From Agreia sp. PsM10 (lineage in GTDB: Bacteria > Actinomycetota > Actinomycetes > Actinomycetales > Microbacteriaceae), in contig NZ_JARUXC010000018.1 of assembly GCF_030433855.1 (NCBI RefSeq), forward strand, positions 1 to 64,000: a stretch of 64,000 bases of DNA. Reading direction: 5' to 3'. Under the pieces are notes generated by a model that saw nothing but the letters and a program-made list of their open reading frames with translations, was not told the DNA's origin and did no database searches. This document shows positions 26,636 through 35,278 of this stretch, piece after piece. The translations under genes were made by a program, and so were the position numbers. How positions within the stretch are numbered: position 1 is the first letter of the stretch; each line of letters starts with the position of its first letter.

Positions 26636-28129
26636 CTAATGGGCGGAGTCTCCAGGCGCCACGACCGCCTTGACGGTCCTCAGCAGGATGGAGATGTCAC
26701 GGGTGAGGGACCAGTTCTCGATGTAGTACAGATCCAATCGAATCGCGTCGTCCCACGACAGTGACGACCGTCCGCTGACCTGCCAGAGGCCGCTCATGCC
26801 GGGCTTGACGATGAGTCGGCGCCGCGCGGCGTCGTCGTACAGTGCGACTTCGCCGTCGCGCTGTGGGCGGGGGCCGACGAGGCTCATGCTTCCCATGAAG
26901 ACGTTGACGAGCTGTGGGAATTCGTCGATGGAGTACTTGCGCAGGATCTTGCCTACGGGTGTGACCCGCGGGTCGTTACGCACCTTGTGGAGAGGGGTTC
27001 CGTCGCTTCCCTGCTGCTCGAGCAGGTCGAGGAGAGATGCGTCGGCACCGTCGACCATAGAGCGGAACTTGATCATGCCGAACGGCTGACCGTTGATGCC
27101 GACACGCTCCTGGCGGTAGAACACGTCTCCTGGTCCCGACTGCCGCACGAGGAACGAGACGACAAGGAAGAGGGGAGAGAAGACGGCGAGCATGACCCCT
27201 GACCCCACGATGTCGAAGAGTCGCTTTGCGAACCTCTGGCGGCCCTCGAACTTCGGCATCTCGACGTGGACCAACGGCAGGCCGGCGACCGGGCGCATGT
27301 GAATGCGGGGGCCCGCCACATCGGTGAGGCTCGGTGCGACGAGCAGATGCTGCCGCCCCGAATCGAGCATCCAGCTGATCTCTCGAACTCTCTCTGGTGG
27401 AACTTCGTCGCTACTGGAGATCAGCACGGTATCGGCCCCCGAGGCCTCCAGTGCCGACCCGAGTTGCTCGAGGTTGCCGAGGATGGGGATATCGGTGCCT
27501 GCAATATGACTTCCGGCGATACCCGTCGGAATGCAGACCCCGACGACGTTCAGGCCTGCCTGAGTCTGCTTCGCGAGCTCCTGGGCTATGCGCGAAGAGG
27601 AGACCTCGGACCCGATGATCAGAACGTTCGCCGAGAACTCCCTCCGTTTCCGCCTCGCTGCCAGCCACCTGCGCCAGACGAGACGCTCCAGGCACAGCAA
27701 CGCGATTCCGACAGGGAAAGCGAGGAGGAAGTATCCACGGGACAGATCCATCTTCATCAGGTAGGCGGCAAGAGCGGCGATTCCCAGCAGTCGGATCGAT
27801 GCGTCGATGACCGACCTGTACTCGGTGGTTCCGTATCCGATGTGGTGGGGCGCCCGAGTTCCGTAGATCGCCAGCACGGCAATCCATGCGCCGGCGAGGA
27901 CTACGGAGACGGCTGTGTATTCGATCGGCGTCACGGCGAGTCTTCCGCTGAGTTCGACGTAGCGGGTCGACGGGCCGACATAGAAGAACTGGGTGAGAAA
28001 TATGACTGCGATCACGATGATCACGTCGCTGACAACAAGCCTCGCGGAGTACTTGCGGGACCACGTCAATGTCGACGGCGGAGGCTGTTCTTCGCCCTCG
28101 ACTCGGCGTATTTCTTCGATACGACTCAT
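26636..28129 (-). CDS. Polyprenyl glycosylphosphotransferase (initiating transferase)
   Basis: A 497-residue enzyme of the WcaJ/WbaP type that transfers sugar-1-phosphate to undecaprenyl phosphate, the first step of polysaccharide repeat-unit synthesis. Residues about 25-165 hold four or five membrane helices. A central CoA-binding-like domain follows (NVLIIGSEVSSSRIAQELAK). From about residue 300 the catalytic domain shows KRLFDIVGSGVML, SGPGDVFYRQERVG, MIKFRSM, YSIDEFPQLVNVFMGSMSLV, VGPRP and VKPGMSGLWQVSGRSS. ATG 28129 is chosen; longer readings begin in low-complexity sequence. It lies just before the frameshifted GT4 gene and may once have been cotranscribed with it. Confidence 0.9.
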   Translation of the reverse strand: MSRIEEIRRVEGEEQPPPSTLTWSRKYSARLVVSDVIIVIAVIFLTQFFYVGPSTRYVELSGRLAVTPIEYTAVSVVLAGAWIAVLAIYGTRAPHHIGYGTTEYRSVIDASIRLLGIAALAAYLMKMDLSRGYFLLAFPVGIALLCLERLVWRRWLAARRKRREFSANVLIIGSEVSSSRIAQELAKQTQAGLNVVGVCIPTGIAGSHIAGTDIPILGNLEQLGSALEASGADTVLISSSDEVPPERVREISWMLDSGRQHLLVAPSLTDVAGPRIHMRPVAGLPLVHVEMPKFEGRQRFAKRLFDIVGSGVMLAVFSPLFLVVSFLVRQSGPGDVFYRQERVGINGQPFGMIKFRSMVDGADASLLDLLEQQGSDGTPLHKVRNDPRVTPVGKILRKYSIDEFPQLVNVFMGSMSLVGPRPQRDGEVALYDDAARRRLIVKPGMSGLWQVSGRSSLSWDDAIRLDLYYIENWSLTRDISILLRTVKAVVAPGDSAH

Positions 28130-28285
28130 GGTGTGCGCCCTCTCGGCTCTGTAGACGCATGGGTCCCGCCCGTCACCCGCATGCAGTGAGTACACGTATT
28201 TCGCTGGTGCGCGAATGTAGTTCGCAACGTGTTTTGAACATCATGCCGTATTGATTACTACAAAACAAGTCGTGTTGTACATGGA

Positions 28286-29248
28286 CTACGTCGTTGACTG
28301 GTTCATGAGCGCGATATCGGAATCGACCATCGCGTCGACGATGTCGGCGAACGACATCGTGCGGCGCCAATGAAGCCGATCTTCGATGCGCAGTGGATCA
28401 CCGACCTGGCTTGAAGGATCGACAGGGCGCGTGAGGGCGCTGTCGACGGTGACGAAGCGACGCCAGTCGGGGATTCCGGCTCTCAGGAAGGCCCGTTGAA
28501 CGAACTCCTCGATGGAGTGTGTTTCGCCAGACGCCACAACGAAATCGTCGGGATCGGCGGCTGAGGCGGCCAGACGCATGGCTTCGCAGTAGTCGGGAGC
28601 CCAGCCCCAGTCCCGCCGCGTGTTCAGTCCACCCAGGAACAGCTCGTTCTGGCGGCCTGCGGCGATGCGTGCGGCAGCGACCGTGATCTTGCGGGTGACG
28701 AAAGATTCCGGCCGACGCGGTGACTCATGGTTGTAGAGGATGCAGCTGGCGGCGAAGAGTCCTCGCTGGCGGTACACGTCCACCATGTGGTGCGCATATG
28801 CCTTGGCGGCTCCGTAGGGTGATGACGGGGCGATCGGCGTGCGCTCGGTCTGCGGAGACGAGAGCGCCCTCCCGAAGAGCTCCGCACTGGATGCCTGCAC
28901 GAATCGCACCTGTCGTCCCTCGCGCTCCTGAAGCTGCCAAGCGGACTCCAACAGCTGCGCAACGGCCAATGCATTGACCGCGGCTGTGTGAACCGGCTCG
29001 ATCCACGACGTGTAGACGGAGCTGATGGCGGCGAGGTTGTAGATCTCGTCGGGATTGCTGGCTGCGACAACGGCCGATATCTCGACCAGCGAATCCGAGC
29101 GGATGCGGTGCACCTCGATGCGGGGGTCCAATTTCGCCTGGCTTTGCTGCCGAACAACCCCATGCACGGTGTACCCCCGCTGCAGAAGAGACCGGGAGAG
29201 ATACCAGCCGTCCTGGCCCGAGATTCCCGTAATCAGCGCTACGGGCAT
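28286..29248 (-). CDS. GDP-mannose 4,6-dehydratase-family SDR, second copy
   Basis: A 320-residue extended SDR of the GMD group: ALITGISGQDGWYLSRSLLQ, DEIYNLAAISSV, RFVQASSAELFG, the catalytic SPYGAAKAYAH, then NHESPRRPESFVTRKIT, RDWGWAPDYCEAM and ETHSIEEFV. The RKIT and ETHS motifs are typical of true GMD enzymes, but this copy diverges from its neighbour throughout. It begins 2 nt after the gmd stop. It may be a second dehydratase, or an RMD-like reductase that turns GDP-4-keto-6-deoxymannose into GDP-rhamnose. Sequence alone does not settle which. Confidence 0.8.
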   Translation of the reverse strand: MPVALITGISGQDGWYLSRSLLQRGYTVHGVVRQQSQAKLDPRIEVHRIRSDSLVEISAVVAASNPDEIYNLAAISSVYTSWIEPVHTAAVNALAVAQLLESAWQLQEREGRQVRFVQASSAELFGRALSSPQTERTPIAPSSPYGAAKAYAHHMVDVYRQRGLFAASCILYNHESPRRPESFVTRKITVAAARIAAGRQNELFLGGLNTRRDWGWAPDYCEAMRLAASAADPDDFVVASGETHSIEEFVQRAFLRAGIPDWRRFVTVDSALTRPVDPSSQVGDPLRIEDRLHWRRTMSFADIVDAMVDSDIALMNQSTT

Positions 29249-29250
29249 CG

Positions 29251-30243
29251 TCAGCCGGCTCGAACGAGGAGCCGTTCCTGTTCTTCGACATCGTGCTTGA
29301 CCATCAACGACACAAGGGTGGGGAAGTCGACGGTCGGAGCCCACCCCAACCGGCTTTGCGCTTTCGTGGAATCCCCGATGAGGAGATCCACCTCGGCGGG
29401 GCGGGTGAAGCTCGGGTCGAAGGATACGAGGTGCGACCAGTCATCGATGCCGACCTCGGAGAAGGCGAGTTCGAGGAATTCTCTGATGGAATGCGTCTCG
29501 TTCGTGGAGATGACGTAGTCGTCGGCCTCGTCCATCTGCAGCATCCGCCACATGGCCTCGACGTAGTCACCGGCGAAGCCCCAGTCGCGGCGGGCCTCGA
29601 GGTTGCCGAGCATGATGCCGTCCTGCATGCCGAGTGAGATCCTCGCTACGGCCTGGGTGATTTTTCTGGTGACGAACTCCGGCCCGCGTCGGGGTGACTC
29701 GTGATTGAAGAGGATGCCGCTCGACGCGTGCATGCCGTAGGACTCACGGTAGTTGATTGTCATGTAGTGGCCGTAGACCTTGGCGACCCCGTAGGGGGAG
29801 CGGGGCCAGAGCAGAGTCTCTTCGGTCTGCGGCACTGTTTGGACCTTGCCGAACATCTCCGAGCTCGACGCCTGATAGAAACGGACTCGTTTCGGATCGG
29901 TCGGTGAGAACAGCCTCAGCGCTTCCAATGCATTCAAGACGCCGAGCCCGGTGACGTCCGAGGTGATTCGTGCGTTCTCCCAGGAGTACGCGACGAAAGA
30001 GATGGCCCCGAGGTTGTAGAACTCGTCGGGCTGTGAGGCTTCGAGGGCACGCAGAATGCTCGAGATATCGGTGAGGTCGCCGGTGACCAGGTGCACGCCG
30101 GGCACCGTCTGTTCCACGAGTTCTCGCTTGGGGTTGTTCTGTCCGCGCATCAACCCGTAGACCACGTACCCCTTTGCCAGCAGGAGTTCTGCGAGGTACA
30201 GCCCGTCTTGACCTGTGATGCCTGAGATGAGTGCGCGGGGCAT
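29251..30243 (-). CDS. gmd: GDP-mannose 4,6-dehydratase
   Basis: A 330-residue enzyme that makes GDP-4-keto-6-deoxymannose, the precursor of GDP-fucose and GDP-rhamnose. Motifs: ALISGITGQDGLYLAELLLA (NADP loop), DEFYNLGAISFVAYSWENA, RFYQASSSEMFGKVQ, catalytic SPYGVAKVYGHY, NHESPRRGPEFVTRKITQAV and RDWGFAGDYVEAMWRML. It is a little shorter than the E. coli enzyme but all catalytic positions are present. It is followed 2 nt later by a paralogous SDR gene. Its partner GDP-fucose synthase is encoded 16 kb away at 11848, so the pathway genes are split within the locus. Confidence 0.9.
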   Translation of the reverse strand: MPRALISGITGQDGLYLAELLLAKGYVVYGLMRGQNNPKRELVEQTVPGVHLVTGDLTDISSILRALEASQPDEFYNLGAISFVAYSWENARITSDVTGLGVLNALEALRLFSPTDPKRVRFYQASSSEMFGKVQTVPQTEETLLWPRSPYGVAKVYGHYMTINYRESYGMHASSGILFNHESPRRGPEFVTRKITQAVARISLGMQDGIMLGNLEARRDWGFAGDYVEAMWRMLQMDEADDYVISTNETHSIREFLELAFSEVGIDDWSHLVSFDPSFTRPAEVDLLIGDSTKAQSRLGWAPTVDFPTLVSLMVKHDVEEQERLLVRAG

Positions 30244-30367
30244 AATCTTCCTATCGTGCGACGGGAAGCGGATTCCCGAGAGTAAATAACAATACGTTGC
30301 GCATCATTCTAGTCAAAATGTTTTGCAAACCTTCAATCCACCGCTTGCCAGGATGCGATGGTGGGCT

Positions 30368-30988
30368 CTATTCAGACAGCACGGTGATCGCGAGGCCGGC
30401 CATCGAGTGGGCGATGTGAGACATCGCCAGAGAGATCTGTTCGCCCACCGTTTCGTGTATCTCTCGCGATTGGCGATACGGGTCGGCGATGTCGTCACGG
30501 CCGGTCAGCACGACGCGACTCCGGATGCGGGAGAACTCCTTGACCTTCGCCCGCCAGACCGCGGTGGAGGAGTCGGCTTCGACCGCGTCGGGACTGTGTC
30601 GGGGGTCCATGGCCAGTAGCTGCACGAACTCCGAGACGGTGAAGGCCCGCCGCAGCAGACGCGGGAAGTCCCTCACGACCTCGTCGCGCTGAGCTCGAGT
30701 CATGGTCAGAATGAGGTCGGCGCCCTCGGCGGTCATGGATGTGAGCTGCCGCCCCGCGTGCGCGCCGGGGTCGCCGCCGAGCCGCTCGGAGATCTCGGCC
30801 GGAATCTGATCCATGGGTGCGCCGACGACGGCAGAGAGGCCGGCGCTCTCGACGTCGAAAGAGGCGGCAAGTCCGGTGTCGTCGAAACGCGCCTGGAGTA
30901 GTTGCGCCGCGAGCGGCGAGCGGCAGATGTTGCCGGTGCAGACGGCGACGATCGTGAATGGCCGCGACTGATGGTTTGTGGTTGGCAT
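30368..30988 (-). CDS. Low-molecular-weight protein tyrosine phosphatase
   Basis: A 206-residue phosphatase with the active-site loop CTGNICRS near the N-terminus and the general-acid ADPYRQS near residue 170. The sequence between is typical of actinobacterial relatives of Wzb/Ptp. Such enzymes dephosphorylate BY-kinases or sugar transferases and so tune polysaccharide export. No BY-kinase or Wzz-type chain-length gene is seen in the window. ATG 30988 is preferred over ATG 31021 because the core fold starts directly after it. It diverges from the signal peptidase gene, with only about 77 bp between the starts. Confidence 0.85.
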   Translation of the reverse strand: MPTTNHQSRPFTIVAVCTGNICRSPLAAQLLQARFDDTGLAASFDVESAGLSAVVGAPMDQIPAEISERLGGDPGAHAGRQLTSMTAEGADLILTMTRAQRDEVVRDFPRLLRRAFTVSEFVQLLAMDPRHSPDAVEADSSTAVWRAKVKEFSRIRSRVVLTGRDDIADPYRQSREIHETVGEQISLAMSHIAHSMAGLAITVLSE

Positions 30989-31048
30989 GATCCCCCTGTC
31001 GCGGTCGGCAATGATCTTCATCCTAGCAAGATGTAAAACATTCTGTTG

Positions 31049-31066
31049 CGTTAGATACTGTACGTA
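31049..31066 (+). promoter_or_regulatory. Candidate leaderless promoter of lepB
   Basis: The -10-like element TAGATACT lies about 9 nt before the lepB ATG at 31066, and no Shine-Dalgarno sequence separates them. That spacing predicts transcription starting at or within a base or two of the start codon, giving a leaderless mRNA, as is common in actinobacteria. No convincing -35 box was found. Confidence 0.45.
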
Positions 31067-31794
31067 TGACTGACCTGATCGAACCGGGCCCTGCGTCGAT
31101 GACCGATCGCCGATCCTCTCGCGTGTGGCGTCGCATCCGGCGCAGTTTCTGGTTCAACCTGCTTGCCGCATGCGTCGTCATATTCGTCATTCAGGCGTGC
31201 GTCGTGAAGGTGTACTACGTTCCGTCCGGATCGATGGAGCGCACGCTCCTTGTCGGCGACAGGGTGCTGGTCGATCGGAACGCCTACCGGTTCGCGCCGC
31301 CGAGCGATGGCGACATCGTCGCCTTCACTGGCAACGAGCAGTGGGGTTCAGCGCCGACGGCAGACATGGACCCGGTGCACTACGCGCTCCGCTGGATCGG
31401 TGGAGTCACGGGGGTGGGGCCGAGCCTGGATCATCTCCTGGTCAAGAGGGTCATCGGCTCACCGGGAGAGACGATCTCGTGTTGCGACGCGAAAGGTCAG
31501 GTGCTTCGCGACGGAACCCCGTTAGCGGAGCCCTATGTCTATGAGGACTATCCATTCGCATCCGGTGTTCTGGATTGTCAGACCGAACCCGCCTCGATGA
31601 GATGCTTCGCGCCGATCACCGTCAAGGAGGGCGAGTTTCTCGTGCTCGGCGACCATAGGTCGCGGAGCGATGATTCCGTTTTCGCCTGTCGTGTTGCGGA
31701 CAGTGCCGGATGCGCGAAGTTCGCCGATCGGTCGGGGCTGATCGGGCGGGTATTCCTTCTCGTGCTGCCGCTCAATCGGTGGACGACTTTCTAG
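31066..31794 (+). CDS. lepB: Signal peptidase I
   Basis: A 242-residue S26 family protease. One N-terminal membrane anchor (FWFNLLAACVVIFVIQACVV) is followed by the catalytic serine in YYVPSGSMERTLLVGDRVLV and the catalytic lysine in HLLVKRVIGSPGETISCC. The C-terminal box GEFLVLGDHRSRSDDSVF is also present. It cleaves signal peptides on the outer face of the membrane. An insertion with paired cysteines (CC, then C-Q-T-E...C) could form disulphides. Its place inside a polysaccharide locus suggests a dedicated copy serving exported proteins of this locus, though it could equally be the housekeeping enzyme. It is convergent with the DUF4012 gene, leaving 4 bp between stops. Confidence 0.9.
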   Translation: MTDLIEPGPASMTDRRSSRVWRRIRRSFWFNLLAACVVIFVIQACVVKVYYVPSGSMERTLLVGDRVLVDRNAYRFAPPSDGDIVAFTGNEQWGSAPTADMDPVHYALRWIGGVTGVGPSLDHLLVKRVIGSPGETISCCDAKGQVLRDGTPLAEPYVYEDYPFASGVLDCQTEPASMRCFAPITVKEGEFLVLGDHRSRSDDSVFACRVADSAGCAKFADRSGLIGRVFLLVLPLNRWTTF

Positions 31795-31798
31795 GTCA

Positions 31799-33622
31799 TC
31801 ACCCGCAGGGAACGGAGTCTGCGACCGTTCGTTGCGTAGGACGGATCATGGGCGTTCCGCGCACCTCGAGGGGGCCGTAGACGCCGTCGGCTCCTGTGAA
31901 CGTGGTCGAGATCTCTCCTGTCTGGCCGTATTCGAGATACACCGTGAATTTGGCGACCGGGCGTCCGAGGTCGTCGACGGCAGGATAGAGCAGAGTCTCC
32001 CGCCCCTCGACGACGATGTGTGCGTCGGTCAACGTGGCGCCCACCGGCCCATAGATCTGGATCTCCGTGCCGAAGTACTTCGAACCGAAGGGAGAGCTCT
32101 TCACATATCGGGGAAGCGCATCGGCCTCTGCCTGGGTCAGAATGGAGGAGAGCTGCACGGTCGTCGTTATAGTCGGGCTCGCTGCGCCCGTGCAGATGTC
32201 GCTCGTCGTCGTTGTCGAGCTGTCGAGGTAGTAGTCGATCTTCGACGCGGACTGATCACGGAAGTAGACGCCGACGACCGTCGCATCTTGGTTGTCTCGC
32301 GGCAGGGTGCCCTGAAGGCGACTGCCGTCGAGCAGCGACTGCTCGTCGGGCCTGGAGCTCCAGACCATGATGCTGCCCTGATCGGTGCCGACCGTGAGGG
32401 CCTTGATCATCTCCTTGAGGTCGAAGTCGCCCGACTGCACTTTCGTGACAACGGCAGCTGCCGCGGCATGGAAGAAGTTGTCGGCTTTCTCTGGCTCGGT
32501 GTAACTGTCGTACATGAAATAGATGGTGTTGGTCAGCAGTTGCACGGCATTCTCGGCGGTCAGCGTCTGCCCGTCTGAAATCGGGACGGGGCCCGTTGCC
32601 CGGAGGAGGTGTGCGAGAACGGTCGGGTCCATCGAGATGACGCCGTCGACCTGCACCCCTCGATCTCGCGCCCAGTATGCCTGAAGCAGAGTCCCCGCAG
32701 TGGGGAAGTCCGGTCTGGCCGTTGCCAGATTCGAGTAGCCGAGAAGCCCGGATGTCAGCTCGACCGCGCTCGGGTCCACGGGAACGGTGAGGAGTTCGCC
32801 GGGGTGAAAGTCGCCGCTACTGGCCGCATCGGTGATGGTCACGACACCCGCCTCTGTGTGCAGAAGCGTGAACGAGGCTGAGACGCCCCCGAGGGCGGTG
32901 GCTTCAGCGTTGTTCTGAAAGGCGAGCAGATAGTTGCGTGGCCCGTCCTTTCCCAGAAGCGCCCCCGCGAATGTCACGTAATCCCGGGCGCTCGTGATTA
33001 CCGGGGGTGACTCGTCGACGATCTGAGTCAGCTGTGCCAGGGCGTCGGACACCGGTCCTACCGTGCGACCGGTATCGACGGTGTTCACTTTCAGCTGTGC
33101 GGAGTCGAGCACCTCGGTTGCAGCGTCGAGCAGCTCATCCGCCCTGTCCAAAGGGGTGAGGTCGACGGCGCCGGTGGCCGGATCGGCGCCCAGTTTAAGG
33201 TTGTTGGCTAGCAGGGCGGCCGGTTGCGCCACCTGTGTGGAGATCTGGCTCAGCGACTCGGCCACAACGCGAATGCCACGCAGGTTGTCGCCGACATACG
33301 GCACGGCCTCGGCCAGTCGCCAGATCGGATCGTCGGTTGCTTGTGCCGCGGCCGACGAGTGCTCACTCAGTTCTGCTGTGGTTCTGACGAGACCGGAGAA
33401 GTCGAGTTCGGATGCCTGCGCGGTGAGTTCCGACGTGAGGCTCTGAGCGGTCTCCAGCTCGGTCTTGACCGTGAGCGTCTTGAAGCCCAGCCACCCTACG
33501 GCGAACACCACGAAAAGAAGGACTCCCACCACACTGAGGCGAATCACCAGTTTTCGTCGACGCTTCGTCCTGCGGTGCGACGACCGCCTAGCGGAATGGC
33601 TCCGGGATGCCGATGTGCTCAC
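31799..33622 (-). CDS. DUF4012 domain membrane-anchored protein
   Basis: A 607-residue protein. GTG 33622 overlaps the stop of the upstream gene by GTGA. A highly basic N-terminus (RSSHRRTKRRRKLVIR) leads into one membrane helix (VVGVLLFVVFAVGWLGF), and the remainder is extracellular. The DUF4012 signature region is present: GKDGPRNYLLAFQNNAEATALGG, then DGVISMDPTVLAHLLRATGP and LLTNTIYFMYDSY. Such proteins are frequent beside actinobacterial polysaccharide transferases and may attach or handle glycan at the surface, distantly recalling LytR-CpsA-Psr proteins, but no activity is established. It has a type II topology. Confidence 0.85.
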   Translation of the reverse strand: MSTSASRSHSARRSSHRRTKRRRKLVIRLSVVGVLLFVVFAVGWLGFKTLTVKTELETAQSLTSELTAQASELDFSGLVRTTAELSEHSSAAAQATDDPIWRLAEAVPYVGDNLRGIRVVAESLSQISTQVAQPAALLANNLKLGADPATGAVDLTPLDRADELLDAATEVLDSAQLKVNTVDTGRTVGPVSDALAQLTQIVDESPPVITSARDYVTFAGALLGKDGPRNYLLAFQNNAEATALGGVSASFTLLHTEAGVVTITDAASSGDFHPGELLTVPVDPSAVELTSGLLGYSNLATARPDFPTAGTLLQAYWARDRGVQVDGVISMDPTVLAHLLRATGPVPISDGQTLTAENAVQLLTNTIYFMYDSYTEPEKADNFFHAAAAAVVTKVQSGDFDLKEMIKALTVGTDQGSIMVWSSRPDEQSLLDGSRLQGTLPRDNQDATVVGVYFRDQSASKIDYYLDSSTTTTSDICTGAASPTITTTVQLSSILTQAEADALPRYVKSSPFGSKYFGTEIQIYGPVGATLTDAHIVVEGRETLLYPAVDDLGRPVAKFTVYLEYGQTGEISTTFTGADGVYGPLEVRGTPMIRPTQRTVADSVPCG

Positions 33623-33933
33623 TCGCCGAAGAAGAGCGGTTCGGACGAGATCTCGATGTACCACGTGTCGAGATCGACGAACCAGGTCGATACGCCACCG
33701 CGCAACGGATGCGAGTTCTTCGTCATCTGCAAGGCGGCCGCCCACCGGCTAGTTAGCTCCTCGGGGTCGGCTTCTTCATCGACGGGCCGACCTTCCAGAG
33801 ATGGGCTCTCAGCGAAAGGCACCATTCGCCATGTCAGGGCGGATAGGCCGTTCAGGCTTCCCCACTCGTTGAGAGTCTTAGTCAGGGCCTCCTCGAGGCC
33901 GAGAGATAACTTGAGGCCAAAATTGTTGCTCAT
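33619..33933 (-). CDS. Small protein of unknown function
   Basis: 104 residues, acidic, soluble, ending in WYIEISSEPLFFGE. No known family is recognised. An N-terminal helix (LGLEEALTKTLNEWGSLNG) is followed by SALTWRMVPF and a Trp-rich end, which hints at a compact alpha/beta fold. GTGA coupling to the DUF4012 gene downstream supports it being translated. Upstream DNA is AT-rich and differs in composition from the flanks. There is no convincing Shine-Dalgarno sequence, only GGA about 6 nt before the ATG. It could be a recent arrival. Confidence 0.5.
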   Translation of the reverse strand: MSNNFGLKLSLGLEEALTKTLNEWGSLNGLSALTWRMVPFAESPSLEGRPVDEEADPEELTSRWAAALQMTKNSHPLRGGVSTWFVDLDTWYIEISSEPLFFGE

Positions 33934-34270
33934 ATCAAGTCCAAACCCGATTCACTAAACATTAAAGATGGGGAGATTCCCCTGCGTTTTCCTTGACCAA
34001 CGGCAGGCGCTGTGGTGCCGGCTGTCCCCTGAAAAGATCCTTTCGCCGATGCGAATGAATTTAACTCATTGTTGCCGTCTTGTGCTAATTAAGCAAGATT
34101 ACCTCGAAAAGCACAAAACGTTAATTTAACTTGAGCGCTCCCATCGGTTGGAGTGCGAGTCGTCAGACGCCCGATTTCTCTGGTGCCTCGCCCTGCGCGG
34201 TGGACCTGCTGGAGCCGATCTTCGGTAGGTCGCTCCATAGTGATGGGCTTATGTTCGTTGCGGGAGTCCG
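33934..34270. other. AT-rich gene-free segment
   Basis: A 337-bp stretch with no supported gene. The part at about 34051-34130 is much richer in A and T than the surroundings (for example tgctaattaagcaagattac), as expected for a promoter island or recently acquired DNA. No tRNA cloverleaf, terminal repeats or clear hairpin was found. It lies at the boundary between the polysaccharide locus and the core-like region. Confidence 0.5.
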
Positions 34271-34711
34271 GTGTCGGGGATTGTTTCTACGCCTTTGGTG
34301 ATGACGACAAGACACTGTGTGGTCTGCAAGCAGTACATGGATGCGGCTACCCCTCATATTCATGACCTGAAGTTCTGTCCGGGCTGCGAGAAGACGTTTC
34401 CTGCCGCTAGATTTTCGCGTCGTCCGTCCGCTGCCGATGGCCGTCGCGGGCGGGGTGAGGGCCGCGTGCAAGAGAAGGTGCTGGAGACGAAGGCCAGGGG
34501 CAAGACTCTGTGCGATTCGCACCGCAAGTCGCGCAACAAGCGGTTCCCCCTCCACGGATACCGATGGCTGCCGCGCCTGCCGAGCGTCGAGGGTAGTTTT
34601 GACTGGATTCTCTTGGACCCGACTGGGCGGCGTATCACGGAGGACGATGCCGAGTCCAGAATTGGTCAGAAGCGCTACGGCTCCCAGTTCGACGGCTGGC
34701 AGTTGGCATGA
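34271..34711 (+). CDS. Zinc-ribbon-like small protein, unknown
   Basis: 146 residues starting at GTG 34271 (GGGAG just upstream) or ATG 34301. Two CxxC pairs (HCVVCKQYMD and FCPGCEKTFPAARF) near the N-terminus suggest a structural zinc site. A basic middle (SHRKSRNKRFPLHGYRW) could bind nucleic acid. The tail (WILLDPTGRRITEDDAESRI) resembles no family I know. It stands alone next to an XRE regulator in a lower-GC patch, in keeping with a mobile or phage-derived origin, which is inference. Confidence 0.5.
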   Translation: MSGIVSTPLVMTTRHCVVCKQYMDAATPHIHDLKFCPGCEKTFPAARFSRRPSAADGRRGRGEGRVQEKVLETKARGKTLCDSHRKSRNKRFPLHGYRWLPRLPSVEGSFDWILLDPTGRRITEDDAESRIGQKRYGSQFDGWQLA

Positions 34712-34829
34712 TCGCTCTCGGCGGTTCAATTGTGTGCCTTCATGTCCGAAGCCTCGCACTTCGCCGACGTGGCTGGACTGCTTGCGCTTCAGTAGGACTG
34801 CGCTCGCGTCCTGGCAAATGCGCCCCGGT

Positions 34830-35147
34830 CTAGGGGGCCAGTTCGGAGAGTTTCTCGTCATGCTTTGCCTTGTCTGTTTCGACGGAAGCTGACGGGTGCT
34901 CCAGTCCCAGGATCAGCTCAGCTGGACTAGTGCCGAGCGCTTCGGCTAGTCCAAACAGGCTCGTGAGTCGCAGGTTCGAGGGTGGGCCGTCTTCGCGGGC
35001 GGAACCACGTCCAGACTCAATGAGCTGAATCGCGTTCTTTGTAATCCCTGCGGCATGAGCGAGATTCTCCTGCGTGAGGCCGCGGTCCTTCCGTAGCTGC
35101 TTGATACGAATCCCGAGGAGCCGTGCGGCAGCGTTTGACCAAATCAT
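34830..35147 (-). CDS. XRE-family transcriptional regulator
   Basis: 105 residues. The helix-turn-helix occupies residues about 12-70: GIRIKQLRKDRGLTQENLAH, then AGITKNAIQLIESGRG, the recognition helix, then LFGLAEALGTSPAELI. The C-terminus is a short acidic tail with no ligand domain. It diverges from a TetR regulator gene at 35300, with a 152-bp intergenic region that could hold its operator. The target is unknown. It may be a free-standing repressor from a mobile element. Confidence 0.8.
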   Translation of the reverse strand: MIWSNAAARLLGIRIKQLRKDRGLTQENLAHAAGITKNAIQLIESGRGSAREDGPPSNLRLTSLFGLAEALGTSPAELILGLEHPSASVETDKAKHDEKLSELAP

Positions 35148-35248
35148 CTTCAGATGTTCAGCTGTTAACCATATTTATACGACCCTGTATACCGGGATTT
35201 TTCGAGTATGGCATGAGGGTTGGGGTTATCGAGGCATAGGGGGCCTTT

Positions 35249-35278
35249 TTGCCGTTTGAATACAACATGTTTTATAGT
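35249..35278 (+). promoter_or_regulatory. Candidate promoter of the tetR-like gene
   Basis: TTGCCG (35249-35254) and TATAGT (35273-35278) with an 18-bp spacer resemble -35 and -10 boxes. The spacer contains the small palindrome aacatgtt, a possible operator for autoregulation. The gene start follows about 21 bp after the -10 box. Confidence 0.45.

Noticed and set aside
3261-31000. Explaining all frameshifts as sequencing error
   Set aside because: Several of the same genes also lack internal segments, and the 37-64 kb part shows no comparable breaks; error remains possible for single sites.
33934-34270. Possible tRNA or attachment site at the region boundary
   Set aside because: No cloverleaf or repeated end sequence could be found by eye.
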